Source of the DNA: Scytalidium lignicola
Lineage: Eukaryota; Ascomycota; Leotiomycetes
Direction: 5' to 3'
DNA length: 12,505 nucleotides
NCBI GenBank assembly: GCA_002812745.2
Contig: NCSJ02000631.1
Span: forward strand, 1-12,505
Part shown: positions 1-8,850 of the stretch, one piece after another
Position numbering within the stretch: the stretch's first letter is position 1
How the letters are laid out: each line of letters opens with the position of its first letter
Program-made: the position numbers and the translations under genes
Notes under the pieces: generated by a model
Told to the model about the DNA's origin: nothing
The model's input: only the letters and a program-made list of their open reading frames with translations
Databases searched by the model: none

Positions 1-780
1 GTCTGAGTGCTTGCTCTGCCAATTCTCTCTGCTTAATTCCTGCGATAAGCTGTAGTGCGCCCTGCGAAAAAAGACCTGCAGGATATCATTCCCAAAGCGC
101 TGCTATACCACAGTACGAAAGAAATACCAGGCAGCAACAGGTCCAGCTCCTCTCGACGTCTGCAGATCTGTCAGTCGGCGTGATTCGGTATGCCAGGCTA
201 TTTATTCATGGCCGCATAAGTTAATGAGGGATCCGGCGTTGCATTGCAGCCCTGCTCTTGCACGTGAACCAGACGTGATGCTGGTACCGGTAATCCCAAC
301 CATACCAACCCACGACGAGTACTTGAGACAATATTTCTACTCAACAAGCCCTCCTCCCATCTTTCCCATTCTTCAATGTGACACTGAGGTGCATGATTCC
401 AAATATTGTGGCAAGTGACAGAACCCAAAAAAAACCAGCAGACGAAAAGCAACGCGGGGTTTCCTTCCGTAGGTCCATGTCGAGAACGCCACCCTGGAGA
501 AAGATACCTCCGGGCGGGGAAGGCTCAGCATAAACAAGAGATTAAATCCGTCCAAGAGTGGGCACCACCTGGCGCAAAACACGACCCCATCGTGCCAATT
601 TCCCGCTCTGACTGAACACTGGTCCCGGCCCTGAACGCTAACGGGGAGGCTCATTTGTCAGCCGCTTGCCGATTGTGTCTGGCTGTATGGTTCCCCTAGC
701 CATGAGATGACCGAGAAAGAGTTGAATTGGCCCTATCCCTATCCGTATGTCACTTCGGTCAGTCTGATACCCGGTATCTT
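1..780. other. Gene-free upstream region
   Basis: No protein family could be recognised in either strand; the short open frames here lack conserved motifs and look like chance. The base composition is ordinary, unlike the AT-rich right side of the window. The stretch probably contains the promoter and leader of the zinc-cluster gene to its right. Two very short upstream frames are visible: an ATG at 687 gives seven codons before a stop, and an ATG at 747 gives six. Either could be an uORF, or the second could be the real first exon (see the zinc-cluster gene). No TATA box or other core element stood out. Confidence 0.5.
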
Positions 781-2310
781 ATGGTAAGAACACTAAAATG
801 ACGGGCGGGAGTCTGAACCCATATTTTTTTCTTCTTTCCTTCTTTTTACAGTAGTCTAGATCGAAGGTGAAACAGGAATAAGAAAAGAAAAATAAGGCTA
901 AAACTAAGAGTTACTGTTACACTGTTACTGTGGAGTCACATTGATTGACACAGGGTCCCACTACAGGAACAACTCAATCCAATTGCTTGCGAGCTCTGTC
1001 GTGCCAAAAAATGCAAAGTGAGTTAATCTTTCTTTAATTTTTATTAATTTATTAATTAATTTTTATCACCTTTTTTCAATTGCCGCATGATCATGATAAT
1101 GCTACTCCGTTTCGTTCCAAAGTTACACTAAGTTACACTGCGCACAAAAATGTTTATTAACACTTGCGATCTTCTATTCTAGTGTGACCGTAAATTGTAG
1201 GTAGCGATTTTCGTTTCCCGATGCGACACACACCACAATAAAAATTTGTTGTTTATAATGATTCATCTTGTTGTCAAGGCCGTTATGCTCCCAATGCAGT
1301 TCGATTGGCGCAGTATGTCAATACCCACAAAGTAATAAGAGGTTAGTAAAATTGTTCTCATTTATTATATTATTATGCAATCACATCAGACGNAAAAAAG
1401 AAAAACAAAAGAAGGAAAAAACCACCTATTATTGCAGTAGTACATTATATTAATGGATCGCAGGGGAATCCCGGCAGGCTACATCTCCAGTCTGGAGCAG
1501 CGTCTGTTGGAGACGGAAGTGGCATTGTTCGAGGCATTGTCGCTCATCAACAACCCTCAATATCGTAATGATGACACGCAAACGGAGTCGAGTCTCGCGG
1601 GAGTGCTCTCGGATCAGAGCACGCGGCAGTCCAAGGAGGCCAAGATCGAGGAATGGAAGCGATTACCACTGAGAACTCCCAGCCAGCGACAGGAGTGGTG
1701 GCGGGATAGAGTTGCAATTTCAAACGGTCGAGACAGTAAAGAAGCAGGAGGAGGGTCTTCGATGTCGCCGGGAACAGAGAATCATCAATGGAGTGGACGT
1801 CCTCCGGGTGTTCAACAAGGAAATAATCCCACTGCTGCACAAGAACAACCACATCCTTACCTTCAACATCATCAGCATCAGCCTCAGCATGCACAAGAAG
1901 ACCACAAGGATTTCCGACAGATGAGTCCAAGATTATATGGAGTCGCGATGAGGAGTCCAGAAACCATGCAGCGCACGCAGGAATCTCCCCCGCGAATTAA
2001 CCGGATACCTCCTGTTGCTGGTTCTAGTGCTACTGCTATTGCTGCAGCTACAGGTATAGCGACTACGACCGCCACTGCTACCACCACGACTGCCGAGCCA
2101 TGGGAGGCGCCGTCGATGGCATGGCATGCAGGTGAGGGTGGTAGTTCGGGGGCGCCGAGGGCAGATGCAGAAGATACGGAGATGGAGGAAGCAGGAGGGT
2201 ATAGCGGCGATAATATAGAGAGCGGTGGCGGCAACGGCGGCTCTCAATTTGCGGGTGCCGCGCAGGACGCGAAGCAAATGTCCTCAGTGCAATGGCGAAA
2301 GTACTTTTAG
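781..2310 (+). CDS. Short Zn2Cys6 (fungal C6) DNA-binding protein, five exons
   Basis: Predicted nuclear transcription factor of the fungal Zn2Cys6 class. Proposed exons are 781-783, 967-1017, 1183-1196, 1279-1341 and 1464-2310, giving 325 aa with all phases consistent. Splicing assembles a perfect cluster, C-x2-C-x6-C-x6-C-x2-C-x6-C (Cys 8, 11, 18, 25, 28, 35; an extra Cys at 16). A basic SNKRG and a linker SSLEQRLLETEVALFEAL follow, the usual dimerisation or linker position. The rest is low complexity: EEWKRLPLRT near the middle, a His/Gln-rich tract (around 1851-1900), an Ala/Thr tract (2020-2095), an acidic patch and a Gly-rich end. No middle homology region is present. Intron 1 has a TTAAC branch-like motif and intron 3 a TTAAT; intron 2 is weaker, with a CAAG acceptor. 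The start is the least certain part: exon 1 would be only the ATG before gtaaga. The alternative is ATG 747 spliced from 757 to 954. Targets are unknown. Confidence 0.78.
1183..1196 (+). other. 14-nt microexon inside the zinc cluster
   Basis: This exon encodes C-D-R-K and the first two bases of Leu. It is bounded by tctag on the left (intron 1018-1182, donor gtgagt) and gtaggt on the right (intron 1197-1278, acceptor caag). It supplies the third cysteine of the cluster, and only this junction gives the exact C-x6-C-x6-C spacing. Continuing past 1197 meets a TAG at once, so the donor position is forced. Skipping it would lose the cysteine and shift the frame. Confidence 0.72.
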
Positions 2311-2321
2311 TTGGGGGGATT

Positions 2322-2351
2322 TTATTATTATTATTGTTGTTGTTGTTATTT
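2322..2351. repeat. TTA/TTG microsatellite
   Basis: Four TTA units are followed by four TTG units and a final TTA, just after the stop codon of the zinc-cluster gene. A run of ten A follows at 2361-2370. This is a simple-sequence repeat in a 3' flank. Confidence 0.8.
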
Positions 2352-2636
2352 TTGGATAGTAAAAAAAAAAGGGATTAAGGGATTAATAATAAAAACAATC
2401 ATTTTGTTGAGATTCATGTTGTCTTGAATTTAAAACCACAATGTTTTAAAAAGATATTTTTGCTTACGAAAACAGAATGATGAGCAGAAGTGAGGCTGGA
2501 AGAGGAAAAGCGGTGTGGCCAGCGTAGCAGTTGTTTGGGTCTGAGACCGAAGGTCAAGTGCAGTGTAACAATGCAAACGCGCAATTACCGAGATAGGACC
2601 ATCTATCACTGCATCGAAGAATGCGAGATGATGTTG

Positions 2637-2760
2637 TCTCTCTTTCTCCTATTCTTTGTGAAGATGTGAGTTGGGCGGCTGTGTGGAAAACATTCGCAAG
2701 CTTTACCCTCCCGAGTTGAGAGACAAAGAGAGACAAAGTGAGACAAAGAGAAAGAGAGAG
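2637..2760. repeat. Purine-rich GAGACAAAG repeats with inverted partner
   Basis: Three near-identical 10-nt units reading GAGACAAAG plus A or T lie at about 2718-2749 and run into a GA-rich tail. A perfect 12-nt inverted match, TCTCTCTTTCTC at 2637-2648 and GAGAAAGAGAGA at 2748-2759, brackets about 100 bp. The position, roughly 50-170 bp upstream of the TATA-like box, fits a promoter element, but the low complexity means the pairing could be coincidental. Confidence 0.55.
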
Positions 2761-2803
2761 AAAGATCTACGGACGGACCGAGGTAAACATCCCCTTATCT
2801 GGT

Positions 2804-2816
2804 TATATATCACGTG
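2804..2816 (+). promoter_or_regulatory. TATA box and adjoining CACGTG upstream of the regulator at 3187
   Basis: TATATAT at 2804-2810 is followed directly by the palindrome CACGTG at 2811-2816, a binding site for bHLH-type factors. It lies about 370 bp before the start codon and about 180 bp before the CT-rich leader. It supports an independent promoter for the downstream gene. No transcript evidence is available. Confidence 0.4.
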
Positions 2817-3186
2817 CAGAGCCTCACACTCCCCCTTTAGCACGGATCAAGTGTTTAATGCCCGCTGCTTTTGTCCTGCGAGAAAGAAAAAAAGCGCAAT
2901 CTTACGAGTTCTAACACGTCTTGGGGGCGGCCGAGAAGAGTCGGGGAGCGCTTCCGCCCTCATTTAGTCGGCTGGCACCCGCCTACTAGTTCTTCCCCGC
3001 ATTCACACTAAGCAACCTTCCACTTCCACAATTCCACAATTCCATCCTGTTCTCGACCTCAACCCATCCAAATCGCCCTCTGCGACCATCTCCACCCGTC
3101 GCCCAAGCTCTTGCGACGCCTCAGCACCTCCAATACCTCCAGCAGCGCTTGCTTGGGGCCACGATTCATCGCCAGACTCGCCCGTC

Positions 3187-5533
3187 ATGGCCATCGGGGG
3201 CTCCCCCAACAATCCGCGGCGATGTTCAGACGCCGTCGAACACATGTCGGACCATCCGGTGGACGGTGAACCACCCACCAAGAAACGCCGTATCTTCCTC
3301 CAGACCATGGGCCAGCAACTGCGCGACGTCAACATGACCAGAGAGAGTCCCAGCGATCATGTCGTCGGCTTCGCTCCTGGTGCGAGCGACACCTCTCACT
3401 CCCGCTCCGTCGAGGCCGTCTTCCCTCCCTCCCGAGCTCCAAGCAGGCAGGTCCAGATCCAGACGCCAGAGAGCGATGCCGTCCCAGGAGAAGACGACCA
3501 TCTTCCCACGGGAGCTTCAATCAGTGCATCCAAACAGATTTGGCAGCCCGGTGAAGTTGCCGTCGACCCGAGCCACATCACCTTCGAAGACCTCCTGAGC
3601 TGGACTCAGAGCTACTTCGATAATTGGCACCCAGCCTATCCATTTCTGCACGCTCCATCGCTCCTGAAATACTTCCACCATATCGCTCGCATTGGAGGGC
3701 CCGATCCAACAAGTCCACCATCCTTCGAACTCGTCATCCTGAAATCCATCATGTCCATTTCGCTCGCCGATCGTCGCCAGACGGGAACCGTGATGCGGTC
3801 CGCCCCAGCAAATCTGGTCTTCAATTCTTTCAACGACAGCATCCACAGCATCCAGCAAGCCTTGGCCCAGGAGAGCTCCATCGAGTCCTTGCAGGCCATC
3901 GTCAGTGTCCAGCTGTTCCTCATGTCCATGCTGCGGTACAACGCTGCCTCGCGTCTGCAGGGCCTGGCCGCTCGCATGGCTTTCCAGTTGGGTTTGCATC
4001 GCTGCCCAATGCGATACTCTGCTTTCCCCAGGGATGAAGCACAGCTTCGCAAGCGTTTGTTTTGGTCCATGTACTGCATCGACCGATACATATGCATCAG
4101 ACTCTGCATTCCCCAGGCGATTCGAGACCACGACGTTGATGTCTGCTGGCCGACTTCAGAACAACATGGTGAGACTAATTCCGAAAATTCAGGTACGCAG
4201 GCTACCAAGAATATCCTTTTATGAGAAATGACTGGTTGTGCTAAATCTTTCTATTCTCTAGACTACGATGACAGACTCGATTTGCTGATTTTCTTGTCTC
4301 GCCATGCTGAGATCAGAGGCCTAATCATGGACTTGCGGAACAGATCTGATTCGCAAAGCCAAGTCGAGACGGATGAAGCCGTCACCATCAATGCTGAGCT
4401 CACCAAGTGGTGGAATGATGTCGAGGAGTATTTGGAATCAAGCAGCATGGCCTTGGTTCCCATCAGTCGGTATCACGAGGTGACGCTTGTGGTTCTCAGG
4501 CATGAAGCAATCATTGCTCTCAACAAACACACTCTCGCGACTGCGGGAAAGCCCTCAACATACAATGCTGCTCTCCAGAATTGCATTGGTGCCTCGAGGT
4601 CTATCATTAACGCGTTACACAAAGCTCTAGATATATCTGGGAAGCTGAACTCCTCGGCAGCCTCGGATGATCCCGAGGACTGTGCTTTGTTCTGGCCATC
4701 TTTTACATGGGGTGTATGGATGAGCGCCTTCATTATGATATATGCTGCCAACGAGGACCAAGCACCCCAGGACGTAGCCACCAGGTACGTGATCGACGAT
4801 TATAATTTGTCAGACTCAACTGATACTCACCCGTTTTCTTATGTCTGAAATCACTAACAATCCATCTAGACTCGCCGATCGGAGCCTAGATATATTCAAA
4901 CATTTGGCCTTGAGAGGAAGTGTGTGGCCCAATGCTTGCGCAGCCGCTATTCAAGACTTGCGTGGGCAGTTGATTGAGCGGAGGAATCAGGTGAAAAACG
5001 CCAACCCTGTCGTCGCAGAAAAGAGCAAAGCTCCGAATAGTGAAGGAAGCCGGCGACCACTTCGAGGCTCTATCCCACTGGAGTCAGACAGACGACCTGA
5101 TGATGCACCTCCTACTCCTAACACTGCAGCAACAGCGCAATGGGCCGCGCAAGGTTCAGAACGCTCTGCCTACATATCCCACTACCCAGGCCCTCAAATG
5201 CGACAGGATTCCACAAGTATCAGGGACATCATAAATCCCCCCGAATACAATAGTCGGACACCAATCCCCAGCACCATCGTCAGCACTCCCGGCTCCGTGT
5301 CACGAGTTGATTCCTCCTCCTCTCAACCTGCCCTCAACCAACCCCTACCCGTGCGACAAAGCTGGGGCTTCCCGGATTTTCCTAATCCAGCTACGTACAT
5401 AAATATGGGCCTACAACCGGGGATAGGCCAGCAGCTTATGGGAATTCCAATGTTGAATGATGACGGGACGGAAATTCATTATGGACTGGATATGCCGTTT
5501 TGGACGAATAATGGTCAGTGGCAAAGGTTTTAG
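3187..5533 (+). CDS. Fungal-specific transcription-factor-domain protein (fungal_trans, no zinc cluster)
   Basis: Proposed exons are 3187-4168, 4262-4784 and 4870-5533, coding for 722 aa; lengths and phases close exactly. Donors are gtgaga and gtacgt, both acceptors ctag, with branch motifs GCTAAAT and CACTAAC. The start has a good context (gtcATGgcc). Residues about 29-35 (PPTKKRR) look like a nuclear signal. A fungal transcription-factor middle homology region begins near residue 130 with FEDLLSWTQSYFDNWHPAYP. It continues through GLAARMAFQLGLHR near residue 258 and ends its conserved core with RKRLFWSMYCIDRY and IRDHDVDVCWP. That pattern is the PF04082 signature, known as a regulatory domain of Zn2Cys6 factors. 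No Zn2Cys6, C2H2 or bZIP motif occurs in the 722 residues. The C-terminal 220 aa are Pro/Ser/Gln-rich and end in QWQRF, resembling an activation or disordered tail. It follows the zinc-cluster gene on the same strand by 876 bp. The specific pathway cannot be told. Confidence 0.88.
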
Positions 5534-6116
5534 CCGGAAGGTAACCTGGTTATGGGTGGATTTTCCCCCTTCTCTTTCTTCTTTCTTTCTATATTTTTTT
5601 TCCTTTGATTAATTTATGGATTTAATAATATTTCTTAATGCGAGGGCTTGGGTATTTCGGGTCAATGGATGGGGGGCGGTGGCGTGGGCGNTTTCTGGGT
5701 TATTACTGGGATGATTNAAAAAAAGTCATAACGGAATTGACTGAATCGTATATTTATTACTATTAAATTAATTGAATAAAATAAAATATGTTTAAACATA
5801 TAATTATAAGGGAGAGATTAATTGACACTGGTTTTGACAAGAAATTAATATTGAGTTTGGAGTTTGAAATGGAGGTCGTTCTCGCCTGTTTAATAACCTT
5901 CATCTACATTAAAACCGGAGCATAATCTTTTTATTATAACTTAATTTACTAAGATATACTTATACTACATAAACTTTTTAATTAAAATCCGACAGAAACA
6001 TTAAGCACTCGCGTAAAATAAAGTTCCTTTAGCATTTGTTGTTTTTTGTTTTTGTCAAAGTGTCTTTTTCAAACAATGTTGTTGAATATATATACTACTT
6101 TAACTCTGTTCCTTCC
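5534..6116. other. AT-rich spacer before the 5S gene
   Basis: The first 150 bp are the 3' flank of the preceding gene, with T-rich runs and a G-rich stretch. Two unresolved bases lie at 5691 and 5717, the latter beside an A run. From about 5730 the DNA becomes strongly AT-rich with no sustained open frame and no recognisable domain. Nothing else could be identified apart from the TATA-like run at 6087-6094 that belongs to the 5S gene. Confidence 0.5.
6087..6094 (+). promoter_or_regulatory. TATA-like box of the 5S rRNA gene
   Basis: TATATATA ends 23 nt before the first base of the 5S sequence, so it covers about -30 to -23. Dispersed fungal 5S genes are known to carry a TATA-like element near -29 that aids RNA polymerase III transcription. 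The surroundings are AT-rich, so a chance match is possible, but the spacing is right. Confidence 0.5.
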
Positions 6117-6235
6117 ACATACGACCATAGACTGAGGAATACTGGGCATCCCGTCCGCTCTGCCATACATAAGCCTCAGATCGGGAGATCAGTAGTTAGA
6201 TCGGTGACGACCAGCGAATACCTTCTGTTGTATGT
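6117..6235 (+). rRNA. 5S ribosomal RNA (dispersed copy)
   Basis: About 119 nt, the normal 5S length. It begins ACATACGACCATAG and contains CCCGTCCGCTC, AAGCCTCAG, GGTGACGACCAGCGAATAC and an end TTCTGTTGTATGT, all hallmarks of fungal 5S. Helix I pairs the first nine bases with the last nine (ACATACGAC with GTTGTATGT, one G-U). Helix II pairs CTGAGG with CCTCAG. A T5 run at 6235-6239 is the RNA polymerase III terminator and a TATA-like box sits near -30. The product joins the large ribosomal subunit. Several positions differ from the common fungal sequence in helices II, IV and V, but the visible changes keep pairing. It could therefore be a functional variant or a recently decayed copy; intact helices favour function. 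It lies between two convergent protein genes, away from any rDNA. Confidence 0.88.
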
Positions 6236-6239
6236 TTTT
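6235..6239 (+). terminator. RNA polymerase III terminator of the 5S gene
   Basis: Five T residues directly follow GTATG at the 3' end of the 5S sequence, and further T-rich runs follow at about 6242-6260. Four or more T on the coding strand is the known RNA polymerase III stop signal. Confidence 0.7.
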
Positions 6240-6617
6240 ATTTTGTTTTTGTTTCCTTTTTGGTGGGTGTGGTGGTTGGGGACGAGGCGAAAATTGTGTT
6301 AGATGATACATGTAAGTGTTGTGCTATGTAAACGTTAATTAGTTTTTTCCACCCTCAAGCGTCTAACTCAATCATATTCCATTTGTTTAATATTCTGCCT
6401 TGCATAGCAACTTCGACAACTTTAACATCTATAAAGAGTGGTGTAATAAGCATTGTAGCTTCATTGGACAAAACTGGTCCATAAATTGATATAAAGGTAC
6501 CGTTAATCTATTTGCTCTCTAGATTTCAACATTAATTATAAATATTATAACCCCACCAAGTAGCCCCCAAACCAATATATTGTACACACATTTCAAGAGT
6601 CTGTTCCCACTACTAAC
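6240..6617. other. Spacer between 5S and the Vps62-family gene
   Basis: About 380 bp with no recognisable gene on either strand. The first part is T-rich and then G-rich (6240-6290); the remainder is AT-rich with short scattered frames only. It serves as the 3' flank of the minus-strand Vps62-family gene. No repeat or RNA motif was found. Confidence 0.45.
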
Positions 6618-8083
6618 TCATAACGACGGTAGAATAACACAAGGCACCTCATGTGGTAAACAAACATCTTCTCTATCTAGATGCTTAAACCATGGTCCCT
6701 GCGGACCATCTGTCCACTTATGAAATCCCTGGAAACTACTTTGCTCAGTTGAGTCGTCTAGGTATTCTTGGTCCCCCCACTTCCCATTAAAGTAGAGATA
6801 GTTTACTGGTGTATCATCTCCTGAAGGAGTGAACTTTTTGGTGTCTACCGAATAGGTATAGTAGTAAGCTGAAAGCGTTGGATCCCAAAGATGACCTTGG
6901 GATGTGTGATCAAAGACGATATTCTCGGGAATTAAGTCATCTGAAATAATGTCAAATCATATGCGTAAAAGGCTTTGGACCAAGGTTATACTTACTGCCG
7001 TCGTGAAGATCATGTTTTCCTATCACAGCATAGTTGGCATGCGACCCTCTCGCACTGAAGCAGAGTGGTCTCTTCCCAACTTTCGGGGCTGCGTCGTATG
7101 TGAATGCTTGGCCATATTCATGCTGAGAGTACCAAACAGCTGTGGGAACGCCGTCCTTGAATCTTATCATATTATGTTCCCTAGATTGGGAAGGATGAGC
7201 TTCAATATATGCAAATTGAAATAACTAATACGTACCAATCTCCCAAGTGATCTCCAAGTTCGTGCAAATACACTGTAGGACCTTGATTGAAGGTGTAGAA
7301 GTACATATAGAATACGTCAACGATTCCGTTGCCCTTGTCTGTGACAATAATGACACTGCTGATGGTGTTTTCTGTCTGCAACGTCTTTGAATTTGGCTCT
7401 TTTCCGTGTAAATATTTAGGTAATTTTGAAAGTTTCGAGTTTGACGTGAGATAGATTTCCTCGCCACCGAGATCATTCAACTGATCCAAGTTATAAAGCG
7501 TAAAACTTTCTTCCGGATTGGCGAGAGTAACGGGTGTAAAGTTTAATGCCGGGTGCGTATTAGCTATGTGAATTGCCAAGTCGCTAGGATAAAATTTATC
7601 GGTTTTCTCAAGAACAACAATTGGTGCTATGAACGATTGCTTAGCTTCTTAAATTAGTGAAGTTGAGATTGAGACGGTACCATATGCAAGGGCATATTCT
7701 GGAATTGCTGTCCCTGCAAGACTCTTCGCCAGTTCTGCCGACAAAGCTAGAGATTTCGCCGGTATTGATATTGACTTAGGTCTGCTATTGATGAATCCCA
7801 AGAAGGCGAGCATGGCAAAAGTACAGAGTAGGATGATCATAGCCTGTGATAAAATGTCACTTATCAGTGTATTCTTAAAGCTTATTGCACTGGCATTTTA
7901 GAGGCTCACTTTCATTCTGGACAGGTTCTCAATAAAATTTTGCACACGGTAGGGCATCCAGCTAGTCAGGAACCGCTTGCGTCTGACAATTCCAGTTGAT
8001 GTATGTTCATTTGGTAAGAATGCTTCATTTTCGATGTCGCTCAACTCAAAATCGTCAGGTGCTGGCGGGTCGTGACGATCCAT
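6618..8083 (-). CDS. Vps62-family protein with N-terminal membrane anchor, five exons
   Basis: Proposed exons, high to low coordinate, are 8083-7910, 7843-7681, 7626-7236, 7180-6996 and 6940-6618, giving 411 aa with exact phase closure. Introns are 54-66 bp with donors gtgagc, gtaccg, gtacgt and gtaagt and acceptors cacag, catag, ctag and ttcag. Residues 1-58 are polar and acidic, then basic (RRKRF). A hydrophobic segment, IILLCTFAMLAFLGFI, lies at about 61-76. From about residue 109 the protein follows the Vps62 pattern (PF06101): ALAYAPIVVL, HIANTHPALNFTPV, LYNLDQLNDLGG, YMYFYTFNQG, ELGDHLGDWEHNMIRF, VWYSQHEYGQAF, ARGSHANYAV, DPTLSAYYYTY and LYFNGKWGDQEY, ending with a Cys-containing tail. 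Yeast Vps62 is linked to vacuolar protein sorting; the molecular activity of the domain is not known to me. The layout suggests a single-pass protein with the domain in the lumen or outside. MDRH at 8083 has a better context than the in-frame ATG at 8110 (420 aa). No damage is visible. Confidence 0.9.
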
Positions 8084-8850
8084 CTTGGCAAAAGGGAGCG
8101 AATGAAACAAGACAATGAGATACTATTAGTATAAGACAAGATGGCCACTAGCCCTATCGGTGAAAATTGGTGTTGCTTCAAGCTCGGGGAAGAAGCTATA
8201 AATAAGACCCATGTTAAAAGGCCATTTACTAGGGGTGCATCCTGCATTCGGATACTCGGGATAATGTTATACCTTACCTTTTGAACACTGTATATAATGC
8301 ACAATCTTTATAAAGTATTTAGAAATGAATCTCGAGTTATCACGTGCTGCTACGACATTAAATGATCAGAATAGGAGAGTGACATGGTTTTGATGAAAGA
8401 CAAGTCGTTGGGTTCAGATCCCTCAGATGGTCGTCAGCTCATAAGCGATGATGACTAATCAATTCTGAGCTCTGCCAATTGTAACTCACCTACGGAGAAT
8501 ACATGACTAAATTCTAGGTCTATCTTAAAGATCCTATAGCTTTACTCTAGTTATCTTTACTGATTATGGCTATAATCCAGGCTGCTATGATAAAAATTGT
8601 TCTAATTACATATAATGTTATCAAAGATATATACTGAGTTGATAGACTCAAATACTACTGGTTATAACTTTGTAATCAAGGCTCCTTTATTATCTATCCT
8701 CTTAACTTTAACTACTTACTTTATTTCATTAAATAGATTACTATGTAACATCACTAAAAGGACAACACTGATCTTAAAATTTTCAGATTTCAAGTTTTCT
8801 ATGATTATAGATACCTTCATAATTGCAGAACTAGTTCTAGAGATATTAAC
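8084..8850. other. Vps62 promoter region, then AT-rich gene-free DNA
   Basis: Read on the minus strand, the first 250 bp are the likely promoter of the Vps62-family gene, with CTTTATAAAG at 8306-8315 and TATATA at 8291-8296 about 210-230 bp before the start, and CACGTG at 8341-8346. From about 8500 to 8850 the DNA is strongly AT-rich. An 79-codon plus-strand frame at 8615-8854 has an Ile/Leu/Thr-biased composition and no recognisable motif; I regard it as chance in AT-rich sequence. A GGTTCAGATCC at 8411-8421 resembles a tRNA B box, but no tRNA fold surrounds it. Confidence 0.5.
8291..8315 (-). promoter_or_regulatory. TATA-like core promoter of the Vps62-family gene
   Basis: TATATA (8291-8296) and the palindromic CTTTATAAAG (8306-8315) lie 208-232 bp upstream of the proposed start on the minus strand, within normal reach for a fungal TATA box with a leader. 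The local AT-richness lowers specificity. Confidence 0.35.

Larger units (their letters stand above)
2311..3186. other. Intergenic region between the two regulator genes
   Basis: The left end is the 3' flank of the zinc-cluster gene, with a TTA/TTG microsatellite and a run of ten A. The middle holds purine-rich GAGACAAAG repeats. The right end looks like a promoter and 5' leader: TATATAT at 2804-2810, then a C/T-rich stretch from about 2990 to 3110 typical of highly used fungal leaders. No ATG lies between the one near 2858 and the proposed start at 3187. The frame of the downstream gene is open back to 2968 (a TAG lies at 2965-2967) but has no ATG, so a longer N-terminus is possible only through an undetected upstream exon. 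Confidence 0.55.

Noticed and set aside
198..654. Overlapping short open frames on both strands (84, 93, 64 and 69 codons)
   Set aside because: No recognisable motif or splice-linked continuation; they overlap one another and look like chance frames in non-coding DNA.
5691..5717. Ambiguous bases as possible biological variation
   Set aside because: Single N positions, here and at 1393, lie in non-coding sequence, some next to homopolymers, and are best explained as assembly uncertainty.
8041..8304. 87-codon minus-strand frame upstream of the Vps62-family gene
   Set aside because: It overlaps the proposed first exon in another frame and covers the promoter and leader; no conserved motif.
8411..8421. 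GGTTCAGATCC resembling a tRNA B box
   Set aside because: It deviates from the consensus at a core position, and no A box, anticodon arm or acceptor stem fits the flanks.
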